A DNA stretch of 47,454 nt, taken from assembly GCF_020521235.1 (NCBI RefSeq), contig NZ_BLAY01000071.1, forward strand, positions 1 through 47,454, read 5' to 3'. Made by a program: the position numbers and the translations under genes. How positions within the stretch are numbered: the first letter of the stretch is position 1; each line of letters starts with the position of its first letter. Under the pieces are notes generated by a model, which was not told where the DNA came from, ran no database searches, and was given only the letters and a program-made list of their open reading frames with translations. Source of the stretch: Microseira wollei NIES-4236. Lineage in GTDB: Bacteria; Cyanobacteriota; Cyanobacteriia; Cyanobacteriales; Aerosakkonemataceae. Of the stretch, positions 17,486-26,506 are shown in pieces.

Positions 17486-18539
17486 CTAAGCCAGCGTAAC
17501 TCTCATAAAGAGTTCTTACATCCTGTCCGGTTAGGGATGCGTTCGCGCCAGCGTTGGCAGGCGTATCGCAACAGGATTCATTCCCGCTTCCCAGCCATGC
17601 GAAATTAAAGTGTGCCTGGTGGTGTAGGGGCGACGATAATCAATTTCAAGTTCTTCCAGAGCCGGTTTCCAGTATCGACGACAGAAGTTTTTTGAGTCAA
17701 TTAAATTTCCTTCCATGCTAGTAAATATTAGATCGTCGGGATCGGCATTACTAGCACTTTTTCGGTTCTGAAGCAATTGCTGAAGTCTGGGAGTAAGAAA
17801 AACAGTACGGGCTTTATTGTTTTTGGTTGCTTTGCGATTTCCTCTACTAATGCTTTCTCCAATCCAGACGCGATATGCCTCCCTTCCGCGAAGCTCTCGC
17901 AATTTAAAGAGCAATGTTTCCACTGCAAAGCTGCGGCTTCGCCTGTTCTTAGGCCAACACCAAACTTAAACTCAACGTAATCAGCGTAATGACTGAGGCG
18001 TGGATCTGTACGAAATTTGTTAATAATTTTATTGATTTCTTCTAACGTAAAGGGATCTGGCTTTTGCTGCGGAGGAACTGATACCTTGATTTCTGCCCAG
18101 GGGTTTTCCTGTACTAATTTTTTTTTGATACCCCACTGCCAGCAAGCGTTAAGCATTACGATTCGCTCGCCCACGGTAATCGGCTCCAATTTTTCAAGCA
18201 ACCAATCCCGAAAATTTAGTCCAACAGTTTCGGTAACAGCGATCGCAGACTTGCTTTTAAAGTAAGACTCAAGATGTCCCCGCAGTCCCCGGTACTTTTC
18301 CCAAGTCGCTTTTGTGACTTGCCGCTGCTTATAATCAACGAACTTGTCCCATAGGGATAATAGAGCGATCGCCTGTTGCCGTTCCGGTTTGTACTTCATC
18401 AAAGTTGGCTCAAAGTTCCCGGAGGCAATATCTAGCTCGATCTTGTCAGGGTTAATCGCTTGCCCTCCCACGACCAATAGAGTCTAAGCCGACCTTTGAA
18501 TTCTTCGACGGTGACGCCGCCTTTCGGAGTTCTTGCCAT
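17394..18539 (-). pseudogene. int: Tyrosine-type integrase, broken by two 29-bp repeats
   Basis: The N-terminal arm begins at ATG 18539 (MARTPKGGVTVEEFKGRLRL), with a frame change and apparent short deletion near 18430-18470. The core-binding domain (FVDYKQRQVTKATWEKYRGL) and the catalytic region follow: GVGLRTGEAAALQWKH holds the first Arg; RRPYTTRHTLISHGWEAGMN holds the His-x-x-Arg box, though Arg is replaced here in the TRHTLISHG pattern as usual. A 29-base repeat at 17872-17900 shifts the frame; another at 17541-17569 separates PVA from SLTGQDVRTLYESYAG, which carries the catalytic Tyr. With both removed the frame runs to TGA at 17394. The island can therefore no longer encode its own integrase. 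Confidence 0.85.
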
Positions 18540-18642
18540 GCCTGTATTTTTATCACAGTTTTATCACAGATTTTGTCTGGGATTGTCACTTTCTGTCAGC
18601 CCTGATTGAGAATGGGGGGTATGGCAAAAAGACTGTAAAAAT

Positions 18643-18672
18643 GGCGAAACCCCCTATTTCTAGGAGGTTTCG
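18643..18672 (-). terminator. Rho-independent terminator after tRNA-Pro
   Basis: On the minus strand GAAACCTCCTA pairs with TAGGGGGTTTC around a short loop, and a GCCATTTTT run follows. It lies about 5 bases past the tRNA 3' end and would end its transcript before the integrase. Confidence 0.75.
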
Positions 18673-18676
18673 GTAA

Positions 18677-18750
18677 TCGGAGCGACACGATTTGAACGTG
18701 CGACCCCCACTACCCCAAAGTGGTGCGCTACCAAGCTGCGCTACGCCCCG
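18677..18750 (-). tRNA. trnP-GGG: tRNA-Pro (GGG)
   Basis: The minus strand folds as a cloverleaf: acceptor CGGGGCG/CGCTCCG (one G-U), D arm GCGC/GCGC, anticodon stem CCACT/AGTGG with loop TTGGGGT, giving anticodon GGG, and T arm GCACG-TTCAAAT-CGTGT. The discriminator is A and CCA is not encoded. The integrase ends beyond its 3' side, so the 3' half of the gene is the likely attachment site of the island. Confidence 0.95.
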
Positions 18751-18806
18751 ATGTTTTTCAATGCGCTTTCCTAGTATAACATGGTTTTTTGCCAAATAAC
18801 AAGCCT

Positions 18807-19172
18807 TCAAAAAACTTTGAGCATTTGGGTTGCTTGCAGCAAACCTGGAACTGCTGCTGGCTCCCAACTGCCCTCGCCGCGCCTTCCTGCGTTTAAAATA
18901 AAGCGCAAGCTGTAAGCGGTGGGATAGCCTTCTGCTTGCATCCAGAGTAAGTCGCTTTCGGCTTCGCAGGCGATTTTTTCCTCATCCATTAACTCGCTTG
19001 CCATATTGCTCATCGTTGTTGCTAACTGTGCCAGTAAGCGGCAAAAGTCGTTTAATTCGGCTTCTGTAAGCTCAATTGCCCAATTATCCCCACCGACTAA
19101 ACCTTTATATTCTAAGGCGTTGGGGTTCCAACCGATGCGCCAACCGGGGCCTGTTTTAATTAAACGATCCAT
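18807..19172 (-). CDS. DUF1818 family protein
   Basis: The 121-residue protein begins MDRLIKTGPGWRIGWNPN and shows the conserved points of DUF1818: WRIGWNP, LVGGDNWAIELTEAEL, FCRLLAQL, ELMDEEKIACEAESDLLWM and YPTAYSLRFIL. DUF1818 is a small cyanobacterial/plastid-lineage family of unknown role, cytosolic by sequence. It sits between tRNA-Pro and the exported protein at 19244, on the same strand. The spacer after it carries GGTAATTGG-type repeats. Confidence 0.9.
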   Translation of the reverse strand: MDRLIKTGPGWRIGWNPNALEYKGLVGGDNWAIELTEAELNDFCRLLAQLATTMSNMASELMDEEKIACEAESDLLWMQAEGYPTAYSLRFILNAGRRGEGSWEPAAVPGLLQATQMLKVF

Positions 19173-19243
19173 TGGTGGAATTGGGTAATGGGTAATTGGT
19201 AATTGGTAATGGGAAGAAACCGATTACCGATTAGCCATAATCG

Positions 19244-19843
19244 TTAAAGTCTAAGTCGCTGGGCGTCTCCGGGTTGTGGTAGGGTGGGAATTGATCTGGG
19301 ATTGGGTGTGGGCGTAAGCTCTTGCGTCTCCCGCCTTAAGGGTGCTTCTGTTTGCTGTGCGGCGTTGGGGTTAAAAATATTGACGAGGGTTTGAATTAAG
19401 CCATTACGTTGAGGGCGAGTTAGGCGTTGGATGGCGGCGCGATCTCGTTCTATTGGATTTTCTCGCAAGGTGTCACCTCCCGGATAAACCCCCTCTTCCA
19501 TCAGTTCGTTTGCGCCCAGATAATCTGCGATCGTCAGTTTCCAATCCAAGCGAAAATTAGGCGGACGCCCTTTGACGAACATGTGATACCGAATCAACCG
19601 ACTCGCCAGGGTATTATCTGGATCGACTTTCCCGCTTTGTTGGTTGACGTATTGATTTTCTAGCGGCAAGTCGGGCATCTGTTGGTATACTTGCCGCCAG
19701 AGATCTTGGGTTCTTAAAGCTTGAGCCATTACCGGATTTTGACTCAATATCCCCACTGGCGTTGATTGCCCCATCCCCGCTGCCAAAACCACAAGACCTG
19801 TTACGATAACTGGGAGCGCTGCCAAACTCAGTTTTTTGGTCAT
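19244..19843 (-). CDS. Exported cyanobacterial protein
   Basis: The 199-residue protein has a signal peptide (KKLSLAALPVIVTGLVVLAA, cleavage probably after VMAQA near residue 41). The mature part (LRTQDLWRQVYQQMPDLPLE, NQYVN, TLASRLIRYHMFVKGRPPNF, RLDWKLTIADYLGANELM) is a conserved cyanobacterial pattern of unknown function. The C-terminal 40 residues are Pro and Thr rich, probably flexible. It has no enzymatic motif. It is probably in the periplasm or thylakoid lumen. Confidence 0.75.
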   Translation of the reverse strand: MTKKLSLAALPVIVTGLVVLAAGMGQSTPVGILSQNPVMAQALRTQDLWRQVYQQMPDLPLENQYVNQQSGKVDPDNTLASRLIRYHMFVKGRPPNFRLDWKLTIADYLGANELMEEGVYPGGDTLRENPIERDRAAIQRLTRPQRNGLIQTLVNIFNPNAAQQTEAPLRRETQELTPTPNPRSIPTLPQPGDAQRLRL

Positions 19844-19900
19844 AGGTCATAGGTCATGGATGATCGACTGCAATTAGCCATTAGCAATTAGCTAATCACT

Positions 19901-20134
19901 CTATTCGCCGATAATTTCCGGTTGCGTTAACTCATCGGACATTTCGTAAATCGCTCGCAGTACAGGCTTCATCATCGGATCGTCCCCATTGTCAAAGTCT
20001 TCGTACCGGCGGCGTTTGGCACGATTGGCAACTTGCACCGTAATTCGGTAGCGATTGGAAGCTGCTTTAATTAAATCTTCGGCTCTATACATGATTTGAG
20101 CCTGGGTTGTCTCGAACTTAGAACGCTTTGGCAT
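19901..20134 (-). CDS. rpoZ: DNA-directed RNA polymerase omega subunit
   Basis: The 77-residue protein ([20 protein letters not shown]) has [35 protein letters not shown] and [20 protein letters not shown]. These match cyanobacterial omega subunits in length and sequence. Omega helps assemble RNA polymerase by binding the beta-prime subunit. It is single-gene on the minus strand, with the exported protein downstream. Confidence 0.95.
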   Translation of the reverse strand: MPKRSKFETTQAQIMYRAEDLIKAASNRYRITVQVANRAKRRRYEDFDNGDDPMMKPVLRAIYEMSDELTQPEIIGE

Positions 20135-20295
20135 AGAACCAGATCTAGATCCTGATGGAATATCCCCATCCCTAGTTTACCAGCAGCTTTTCCCTTGGCG
20201 GTTATTCCGGAGCGGCTACACTTAAAATGGCATATTGTATAGGTTCTGCACAGTGTGCCAATATTTAATCTATCTTTACATAAGTGTTATTGCTC

Positions 20296-21006
20296 ATGCG
20301 ATCGCTGTTTGCACCTACTTTGACACCGTTACGCGGGGCGAATCCCCATCCTCTGAAGATAGTCGTGTTGGGAGATAGTTTAGTTTATGGATTTGGCGAC
20401 CCTGAAGGTGGCGGATGGGTAGAACGACTGCGGCGCAAGTGGATGTCGCCCTCTAGTCCGGGTCACGTGCTGTACAATCTCGGGGTGCGGGGCGATCGCA
20501 CCAGTTCTGTATCCCAGCGATTGGAACACGAGTTCCGCCATCGCGGAGAACTGCGAAATCGCGTCCCGGATGCGATTATTCTATCGGTGGGCGTGAATGA
20601 TTCGCCACGCATGGGACGATGGGATGGACGCAATTGCACGAGCTTTGATGATTTTCAACGGGAAATCGAGGCGTTGCTGTTGCGATCGCGCCTGTTATGT
20701 CCGGTTTTATTTGTCGGAATGGTGCCGGTAGATGAAACCAAGATGCCGTTTTTAGATTGTTTCTACTTTAACCGCGCCGACCAATATCGTTACAAGGAAG
20801 CGACGCGACAAGCTTGTTTGTCGCTGGGTATTCCTTATTTGGATATTTTCGATTTATGGATGGCGCGGGGTGAAGACTGGGTAACTTCCCGCCTCACCGA
20901 AGACGGACTCCACCCGAATACTTTAGGCTATCAGGCATTGTTACACGATGTTCTCTCCTGGGAAGATATGCATCAATTGATCGCCAACAAATCAGCGACA
21001 ACCTAA
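20296..21006 (+). CDS. SGNH/GDSL-type hydrolase
   Basis: The start at ATG 20296 gives 236 residues; upstream codons are GTG/TTG only. Block I is VVLGDSLVYGFG with the nucleophile Ser28, block II is Gly in YNLGVRGDRTS, block III is SVGVND with the oxyanion Asn, and block V is EDGLHPNTLGYQ with Asp and His. This is a complete catalytic set of the SGNH hydrolase fold, commonly lipase, esterase or thioesterase. The substrate is not evident. There is no signal peptide. Confidence 0.9.
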   Translation: MRSLFAPTLTPLRGANPHPLKIVVLGDSLVYGFGDPEGGGWVERLRRKWMSPSSPGHVLYNLGVRGDRTSSVSQRLEHEFRHRGELRNRVPDAIILSVGVNDSPRMGRWDGRNCTSFDDFQREIEALLLRSRLLCPVLFVGMVPVDETKMPFLDCFYFNRADQYRYKEATRQACLSLGIPYLDIFDLWMARGEDWVTSRLTEDGLHPNTLGYQALLHDVLSWEDMHQLIANKSATT

Positions 21007-21546
21007 ACTTTCCCGCGTCGAGACGCCGGTAACCGGATTCACCCCCGTTGCCCGAGCGCACAAAAGTTTTACTTGATAACGATCTACCAGCGCATCGGTA
21101 AAATCTGCGCCAGTAATATCCGCATTAAAAAAACTGGTGCGAGTCAACATTGCTTCAGTAAAAATCGCATTCTTCAAATTAGCCTTGTCAAATGTCACTT
21201 GATCTGCTAAAGCACCCGTCAAGTTAGCGGCTTCAAGATTTGCTTCGAGTAAAATTCCTTGGGTCAAAATCGCATTGGTTAAATCCGCACCCTGGAAATT
21301 TGCCCGTTTCATTTCAGCAGCGGCGAAAACAGCACCTTTCAAGTCGGTATGGGAAAAGTCGCGGTTTTGCAGGTTCGTTTTGGTGTAATTAATTGTATTT
21401 GCCTGTGCATAAGCGGGAGTTGCACTCAGCATCACCCAAAAGCAGGCAAGTGCGAGGATTAAAATTAAACTAAACAAGCGCAACCATATTGTTTTGACGG
21501 TGGCGCTACTGCGGTTATATTGGGCAATTTGCGGCATTGTTTTCAT
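20992..21546 (-). CDS. Exported pentapeptide-repeat protein
   Basis: The better start is ATG 21546 (MKTMPQIAQYN). A hydrophobic signal (LRLFSLILILALACFWVMLS) and a cleavage site ATPAYAQ precede repeats of A(D/N)LXX type: DLKGAVF, RANFQGADLTNAILTQG, ANLEAANLTGALAD, ANLKNAIFTEAMLTRTSF, NADITGADFTDAL. The C-terminal has two Cys (KLLCARATG and SLGCR) likely in a disulfide. This architecture is typical of thylakoid lumen pentapeptide proteins. The gene overlaps the end of the SGNH gene by 15 bases in opposite orientation. Confidence 0.85.
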   Translation of the reverse strand: MKTMPQIAQYNRSSATVKTIWLRLFSLILILALACFWVMLSATPAYAQANTINYTKTNLQNRDFSHTDLKGAVFAAAEMKRANFQGADLTNAILTQGILLEANLEAANLTGALADQVTFDKANLKNAIFTEAMLTRTSFFNADITGADFTDALVDRYQVKLLCARATGVNPVTGVSTRESLGCR

Positions 21547-21615
21547 GTTGATCGATCTATGGATGTGCATAATAGACATCAAGAGGTTAAGACGAAGCGA
21601 CTGCGAGGTGAAACT

Positions 21616-22353
21616 ATGCTCGCACAACCACCAGTTCCCAAATTATCAATTTCCTGGCCTGTATTGCCAGAAGATTTTATCTTACCGGACGAGCCTGTGG
21701 AAAATACCGACCAACCTCCACTTGCTGCGGCGCTGAAACAGCCTTTAACCCGATTTCCCGATTTAATCCAAGATGCACTAATTGTGTCTAATTTTGCTTT
21801 GTGTGCCGAGATTGATGGGCGAATTATCTGCAAAGCACCCGACTGGATGTATGTAAAACCTGTCCATCCTTGGCAGTCAAGACAACCGCGTCGCAGTTAT
21901 ACGCCTAACACAGAAGGTGCAATTCCTCAAGTGGTAATGGAATTTCTTTCGGCTACCTATGGGGATGAATACTCGGTGGAGTCGGAAGAAAATGTTGGCA
22001 AGTGGTTTTTTTATGAACAGGTAATCAAAGTTCCCCGTTATGTTATTTTCCGACCCACGACGGGGCGGGTTGAGGTTTATGGTCTGGAGTCGGGGCGTTA
22101 TAGTCGCCAAGTGCCGGATGAACAAGGGCGTTATTGGATTCCCGGATTAGACTTATTTTTGGGAGTATGGGAGGGAACCCACGAAGGTAGAACTGGCTTT
22201 TGGTTGCGCTGGTGGGATGCCCAAGGTAATATTTTATTGTTCTCTGAAGAACGAGCCCAACAGGCAGAAGCAATGCTTGAACAGGAAAGACAGCGATCCC
22301 AAGCCTTATTAGCTCAACTTTGCGAAATGGGCATCGATCCAAACCAATTATAG
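21616..22353 (+). CDS. Uma2 family endonuclease-like protein
   Basis: ATG 21616 (MLAQPPVPKL) is preferred over upstream codons. The protein (245 residues) contains the Uma2/DUF820 fold: FALCAEIDGRIICKAPDWMY, PQVVMEFLSATYGDE, KWFFYEQVIKVPRYVIFRPT and RYWIPGLDLFLGVWEG. Uma2 proteins have a PD-(D/E)XK nuclease-like core, often without a fixed partner. The C-terminal 40 residues are a coiled coil rich in Gln and Glu. It diverges from the pentapeptide gene over about 70 bases. Confidence 0.85.
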   Translation: MLAQPPVPKLSISWPVLPEDFILPDEPVENTDQPPLAAALKQPLTRFPDLIQDALIVSNFALCAEIDGRIICKAPDWMYVKPVHPWQSRQPRRSYTPNTEGAIPQVVMEFLSATYGDEYSVESEENVGKWFFYEQVIKVPRYVIFRPTTGRVEVYGLESGRYSRQVPDEQGRYWIPGLDLFLGVWEGTHEGRTGFWLRWWDAQGNILLFSEERAQQAEAMLEQERQRSQALLAQLCEMGIDPNQL

Positions 22354-22393
22354 AGCAGTCTGGGAAAACCCCGCGTCAAGAGACCGGGGAGTG

Positions 22394-24307
22394 TCAATTT
22401 GATATCTTTTTGCCTGAACGCAATTTATTGGCGATCGCTTCGATTATTTGAGCTTCTTCAGATGTAATTATTCCATCTAATTGGGCAATTTTTTCGCATT
22501 GAGCCAAAAGTGGAATTGCAAAATCACCGTCGATTTGAGCGAGCAATGTTTCTAATGGGGGTGGGGAGTTAATATTGGCAGCGATCGCATCTAAAGATGC
22601 TGGACTAAGATTCGCTGCTTGTAATTCTGGCAAAATCATATCCCAAGTTTTCCCTGCATTACCCGCCAAGACGACATGAACCAAAATTTGATCCATAATC
22701 GTTTCTTGGGTAATAGCTGCTGCTAAATACTTCTGACTTTCTGCTTGAGAAGTTTCCAGGGTAGCTTCCATTATTAAAGGATTGAGCTTCGCTTCATAAA
22801 AGCGACAAGCTCCATATCCCAGTGCATAAATCATAGCAGCATTAGAACTTGCACCGATCGCTGCGCCAGCTACCGGAATATTGCCTAAAAAACTCACACC
22901 TGCCTCAATGGCTAAACTCCCACTCAGCGATAAACCAAAAATTGTTAATATTTCGTGTTTTCTTTCTGATGATTGCAAATCCTGTGCGTAAGCAGCGGCA
23001 ATCTGATAAACTAATTCTGCCGATAATGCAGTTGTAGCTGCTAAATCTAGTCCGGCTAGTGCAATAGCTGTTCCAGGTATCAGATTGCTAAATAATCCAC
23101 TTCCCGCCGCCAGCAAGGCTTTATCTAACATGAGGCGATGAGCAATTTGACGCGGTTGTTCGTCAGGATACTGATGCTGTAATTTTGTGACTTCGGTTTC
23201 AGCTTTAACTATATCTACTTTGTCTATGATGCGGATGAGCCAATCTGTGCTTGCATTTGTAGCCGTTTGAATTGTTTTCCCAGTAGCATCAACAATCGGA
23301 GTGACTAAATCTGTAGTTGTTTTCACAATTGCCTGACTGGCAACTGAGGCAGTATTAGCGATCGCTCCACCAATTTCTGTAGCCTTTCCCACAACATTTT
23401 TACCGGCAACTGAGGTATTGTTTGCGATCGCTCCACCAATTTCTGCCGCTTTTCCCACCACATTTTTACCCGTTTGAAAAGCAGTATCAGCAATCGTTCC
23501 ACTTACTCCCGTCGCTGTCTGCGCGATCGCGTTACTTGCTTGGGAGGTAGTACTAGCGATCGCTCCTCCTGCACGTTCGACTATCTTGGTAATTGACCCC
23601 CACAAAGATGATTGACTATTTGATTGTGCTTTGACAATTGAGTTGGAAGATTCAACCTCTACTGATATTTCACTTACTGGATCCACCTGTGCTTCTAAAT
23701 CAAATTCTTGTTGCCAATCTGGAAAATCCTCACCTATTTCTCGCCCATATATTTTGACTTTCTTAAAAGATTCAATCCCTAAATTGCTTAATTTATCGCC
23801 AATTAGCGGAACGATTATCTGTTGACTGGGAACTGGGGTTGATTCTAGCATCACCTGTAAGCAACCCTGTTTCAAACTCGCTTTGGTTGTAATACTAGGA
23901 GAGTTTAACCACTGATTTATTAGGGTAGCGATCGCATTCGCATCGCCTTGCTTTGCCAATTCTTCCAACTCAGGCAGATGCTGCGTTACTACCTCAAATT
24001 CCTCATTCCATGCTGGAAAATTTTCCCCGATTTTACGTCCATAAACATTTACCTTCTTAATTGATGCTGGTCCCAAACTGGTTATCCCTTTCCGCATAAT
24101 TGCGACTAGGGTTTGTTGATTTGGCACTTGCACTGCTTCTAGCATAACGTTCAAACAATCGTTTTTAATAGATGTTTTTACAGTGATGCCTTTGGGTTGC
24201 AACTGGCGGTTAATTAGGGAAGCGATCGCTTGTGGATCTCCCTGTTTTGCAAGTTCCAGAATATTCGGCTGTGTCATAACTGGTGGCGCCCAGAAGCTTT
24301 CTTCCAA
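22394..24307 (-). CDS. Large repeat-bearing membrane-associated protein with TerB-like tail
   Basis: The 637-residue protein starts at ATG 24307; an alternative at 24277 (MTQPNILELAKQG) is more typical. Two tandem N-terminal domains follow (LAKQGDPQAIASLINRQLQP and LAKQGDANAIATLINQWLNS, each with a VYGRKIGE-like end). A middle region of about 130 residues has alternating NVVGKA(T/A)EIGGAIANT repeats. The central hydrophobic region (LFSNLIPGTAIALAGLDLAA, IEAGVSFLGNIPVAGAAIGA) resembles DUF697/EcsC-type membrane segments. The end (AQLDGIITSEEAQIIEAIAN) looks like a TerB-type helix bundle. Function is unknown. Confidence 0.7.
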   Translation of the reverse strand: MEESFWAPPVMTQPNILELAKQGDPQAIASLINRQLQPKGITVKTSIKNDCLNVMLEAVQVPNQQTLVAIMRKGITSLGPASIKKVNVYGRKIGENFPAWNEEFEVVTQHLPELEELAKQGDANAIATLINQWLNSPSITTKASLKQGCLQVMLESTPVPSQQIIVPLIGDKLSNLGIESFKKVKIYGREIGEDFPDWQQEFDLEAQVDPVSEISVEVESSNSIVKAQSNSQSSLWGSITKIVERAGGAIASTTSQASNAIAQTATGVSGTIADTAFQTGKNVVGKAAEIGGAIANNTSVAGKNVVGKATEIGGAIANTASVASQAIVKTTTDLVTPIVDATGKTIQTATNASTDWLIRIIDKVDIVKAETEVTKLQHQYPDEQPRQIAHRLMLDKALLAAGSGLFSNLIPGTAIALAGLDLAATTALSAELVYQIAAAYAQDLQSSERKHEILTIFGLSLSGSLAIEAGVSFLGNIPVAGAAIGASSNAAMIYALGYGACRFYEAKLNPLIMEATLETSQAESQKYLAAAITQETIMDQILVHVVLAGNAGKTWDMILPELQAANLSPASLDAIAANINSPPPLETLLAQIDGDFAIPLLAQCEKIAQLDGIITSEEAQIIEAIANKLRSGKKISN

Positions 24308-24382
24308 GATACTATGCTGCCAGGAAGGAATCGATCGGTGTTTTTACTGATATTTACGCTCGGATCGCGACACCAAAAAAAC

Positions 24383-24432
24383 CAGTAAGTAAAAGCCCCC
24401 CTCTCCTCGCAGGAGAGGGGATGGGGGAGGGG
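24383..24432 (-). terminator. G/C-rich hairpin after the LCP gene
   Basis: CCCCCCTCTCC pairs with GGAGAGGGGATGGGGGAGGGG around a TCGCA loop, just past the LCP stop at 24433. Such blocks recur in cyanobacteria. A termination role is possible, but no T run is present on the leaving side. Confidence 0.4.
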
Positions 24433-25935
24433 TCAAAACCCTGCTAAATAAGAAGACCAATCTTCTCCAATCCGCAGCGTTATATCAGACTCGATATCGC
24501 CTGTAGATGCAGACTCAATATTTCCCAAACCCAACTTATCTTTAAGTCTTTGTGCCGCTGCTATATCACCCTGTTGTACAATTATTTGAGTTTGACGTTC
24601 TCGATCGGGCCAATCTTTGACTAAATAAATATTGTTGAATCCCAAAGTTTTTAAGTACTGGGCAACTCGACGACTCATGTGGGCTTCACCAGAGGCGTTT
24701 TGAACTGCAATGCGAATATTATCTTCGGAACGCTTGGTTTCGCGGGCAATATCGTTGCCATCGACGGCGAAGAAGTCGCGCATGACACGATCGCGCCCCC
24801 GGCGATCGATGATCCAGTGACTGGCATACTGTCTCGAATCGCTGAAATGACCGGGCAACATTACCATTTGGATATCCGCCCGATCGAGTTTCAGCCCGAA
24901 ATTCGCCAGCGCCAGCATTTCTTCTAAACTAACGTTTGTGTCTACGTATTTTTGCATCACCCGCAGCAACTGAGGCAAGCGGGGTAAAATCGCCGGACTG
25001 ACCAAACGCTGTCGCAATGCTTTTAGCAGCACTTGCTGTCGTTGCACTCTACCGATATCGCCGTATTTATCGTGGCGATACCGGGCAAATTTTTCTGCTT
25101 GTTCGCCGTCGAGTAACTGCCACCCCGGATCTAAACTAATATTTAACTGCTGAGTTTTATCTACATAACGCATCGGGTAGGGGACGAATACTTCCACGCC
25201 GCCTACTAAATCTACGAGTTCGCGGAAGGCATCCGTCGTGACGCGGACGTAACGGTCTATGGGTACGTCGTTGAGGGTGCTGCTGACGATTCTAGCGGCT
25301 AATGCGGGTCCCCCATCCGCGTTGGCTTGGTTAATTTTTTGGATGGTTAATTCCGGACTATCGACTTGGGTGTCCCTGGGAATCGAAAGCACTTTGACCG
25401 AGTTGTCACTGGGGTCTACCCGCAGCAGCAGCATCGTATCGCTGCGACCGTTGAAGCTGGCGCTTGAGTGGGGTGGACTATTGGGAACGCGGTCTATCCC
25501 CATGACTAATATATTAACCGGGCGGGTGAGGCGATATAAGAAGGCATCGCGCCACAAGTCTACAAGCGATTGCGCCTGCTTCTCTGGCACTACGCAGCGG
25601 GGTGGCGGACATATCGCCGTAGATAATGGCGTGATCAGCGCCAGCGTTGCTCCCAACGTTGCAGAAATGGTCGTTGTCAGGAATAATACCAGACTCCAGA
25701 ACAACCATCTAGCTACCGACGACCTTCTTCCCGTGCTTGACTTGGTCGTTTCTGTATATTTAGAAACAAATAATGCTCGCCACAACCACCACTTCGTTAT
25801 GGGATGCGGATCGTGGGTAGATTGGTTACTGTCTACCCTTGCTGTTATGGGAACAATTGCTCCAGCGGGTTCCTCAGATTCTCGCGCCAAGTTTGGAGTT
25901 GACTCATTGTTAGGGATTTTCACTCCATCCACCAC
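24433..25935 (-). CDS. LytR-CpsA-Psr (LCP) family cell-wall ligase
   Basis: The 500-residue protein has a basic, Pro-rich cytosolic part, one transmembrane segment (WLFWSLVLFLTTTISATLGA) and an LCP domain: NILVMGIDRVPNS, GRSDTMLLLRVDP, VKVLSIPRDTQVD, INQANADGGPALAARIV and the PIDRYVRVTTDAFRELVDLV, GGVEVFVPYPMRY segment. The Arg and Asp points of the phosphate-binding site (GRSD, PRD, IDRY) are present. The C-terminal RIAVQNASGEAHMSRRVAQY part matches the LytR_C domain. LCP enzymes attach glycopolymers to peptidoglycan. The gene is single. Confidence 0.9.
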   Translation of the reverse strand: MVDGVKIPNNESTPNLARESEEPAGAIVPITARVDSNQSTHDPHPITKWWLWRALFVSKYTETTKSSTGRRSSVARWLFWSLVLFLTTTISATLGATLALITPLSTAICPPPRCVVPEKQAQSLVDLWRDAFLYRLTRPVNILVMGIDRVPNSPPHSSASFNGRSDTMLLLRVDPSDNSVKVLSIPRDTQVDSPELTIQKINQANADGGPALAARIVSSTLNDVPIDRYVRVTTDAFRELVDLVGGVEVFVPYPMRYVDKTQQLNISLDPGWQLLDGEQAEKFARYRHDKYGDIGRVQRQQVLLKALRQRLVSPAILPRLPQLLRVMQKYVDTNVSLEEMLALANFGLKLDRADIQMVMLPGHFSDSRQYASHWIIDRRGRDRVMRDFFAVDGNDIARETKRSEDNIRIAVQNASGEAHMSRRVAQYLKTLGFNNIYLVKDWPDRERQTQIIVQQGDIAAAQRLKDKLGLGNIESASTGDIESDITLRIGEDWSSYLAGF

Positions 25936-26506
25936 AGATATCTCCTACCACACCTGAATTACCACAACCTGCATGTATCTTTCTCTACACTTAGGTCAAG
26001 GCAGATTATAACCCGAAGCCAGGAGAAACTCGATCGGAGCGGATGATGATACAAAATCAAGTGCTTTCGCAACAGACGAGATCGCTTGGGGGATGGTTCC
26101 AGCTATCTATCCGATTATGGAGAAATCCTAGGGATTTAACCGTATTTTTTTAGCCAGTTCTAAAATCGAACCGATCAGATGTTGGACTCCCCAAGAAGGT
26201 TGGTTTTTTTGCGGTATCTGACCGCACACTTCCTGGGGCGACCAAAAATGGTCATCAAAATCGTAGTATGCCATATTTTTGGTTTTAATATTAATGTTTT
26301 GGCAATTCTACCGCTTTTCCTTACACTTGCAAAGTTTCTGGTCGGCATCTCCCACCCAGCTTTGTCAAAGTCTCAAGAGTAAGACGAAGATTTTCTTCGC
26401 GTCCTTCGCGTCTTCGCGGTTTAAAAATTATTTTTAACCACGAAGACGCGAAGAGCGCGAAGGTAAAGAGTAGAGTTAGATTTGTCTGTTTTTCCAGTTT
26501 ATTGAA
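25936..26506. other. Intergenic region with an ACGAAGACGCGAAG inverted repeat
   Basis: No solid gene is seen; a 37-codon ORF from ATG 26044 (MMIQNQVLSQQTRSLGG) is possible. At 26395-26463 CTTCGCGTCCTTCGCGTCTT faces its inverted copy AACCACGAAGACGCGAAG. Related ACCGCGAAGACACGAAGG sequences recur at 30967-31050 and 37938-37966. Confidence 0.45.

Noticed and set aside
18586-18867. Minus-strand frame of 93 residues
   Set aside because: It covers the tRNA-Pro gene and its terminator, so it cannot be a gene.
22043-22342. Opposite-strand frames within the Uma2 gene
   Set aside because: They mirror the Uma2 coding sequence; codon pattern follows the plus strand.
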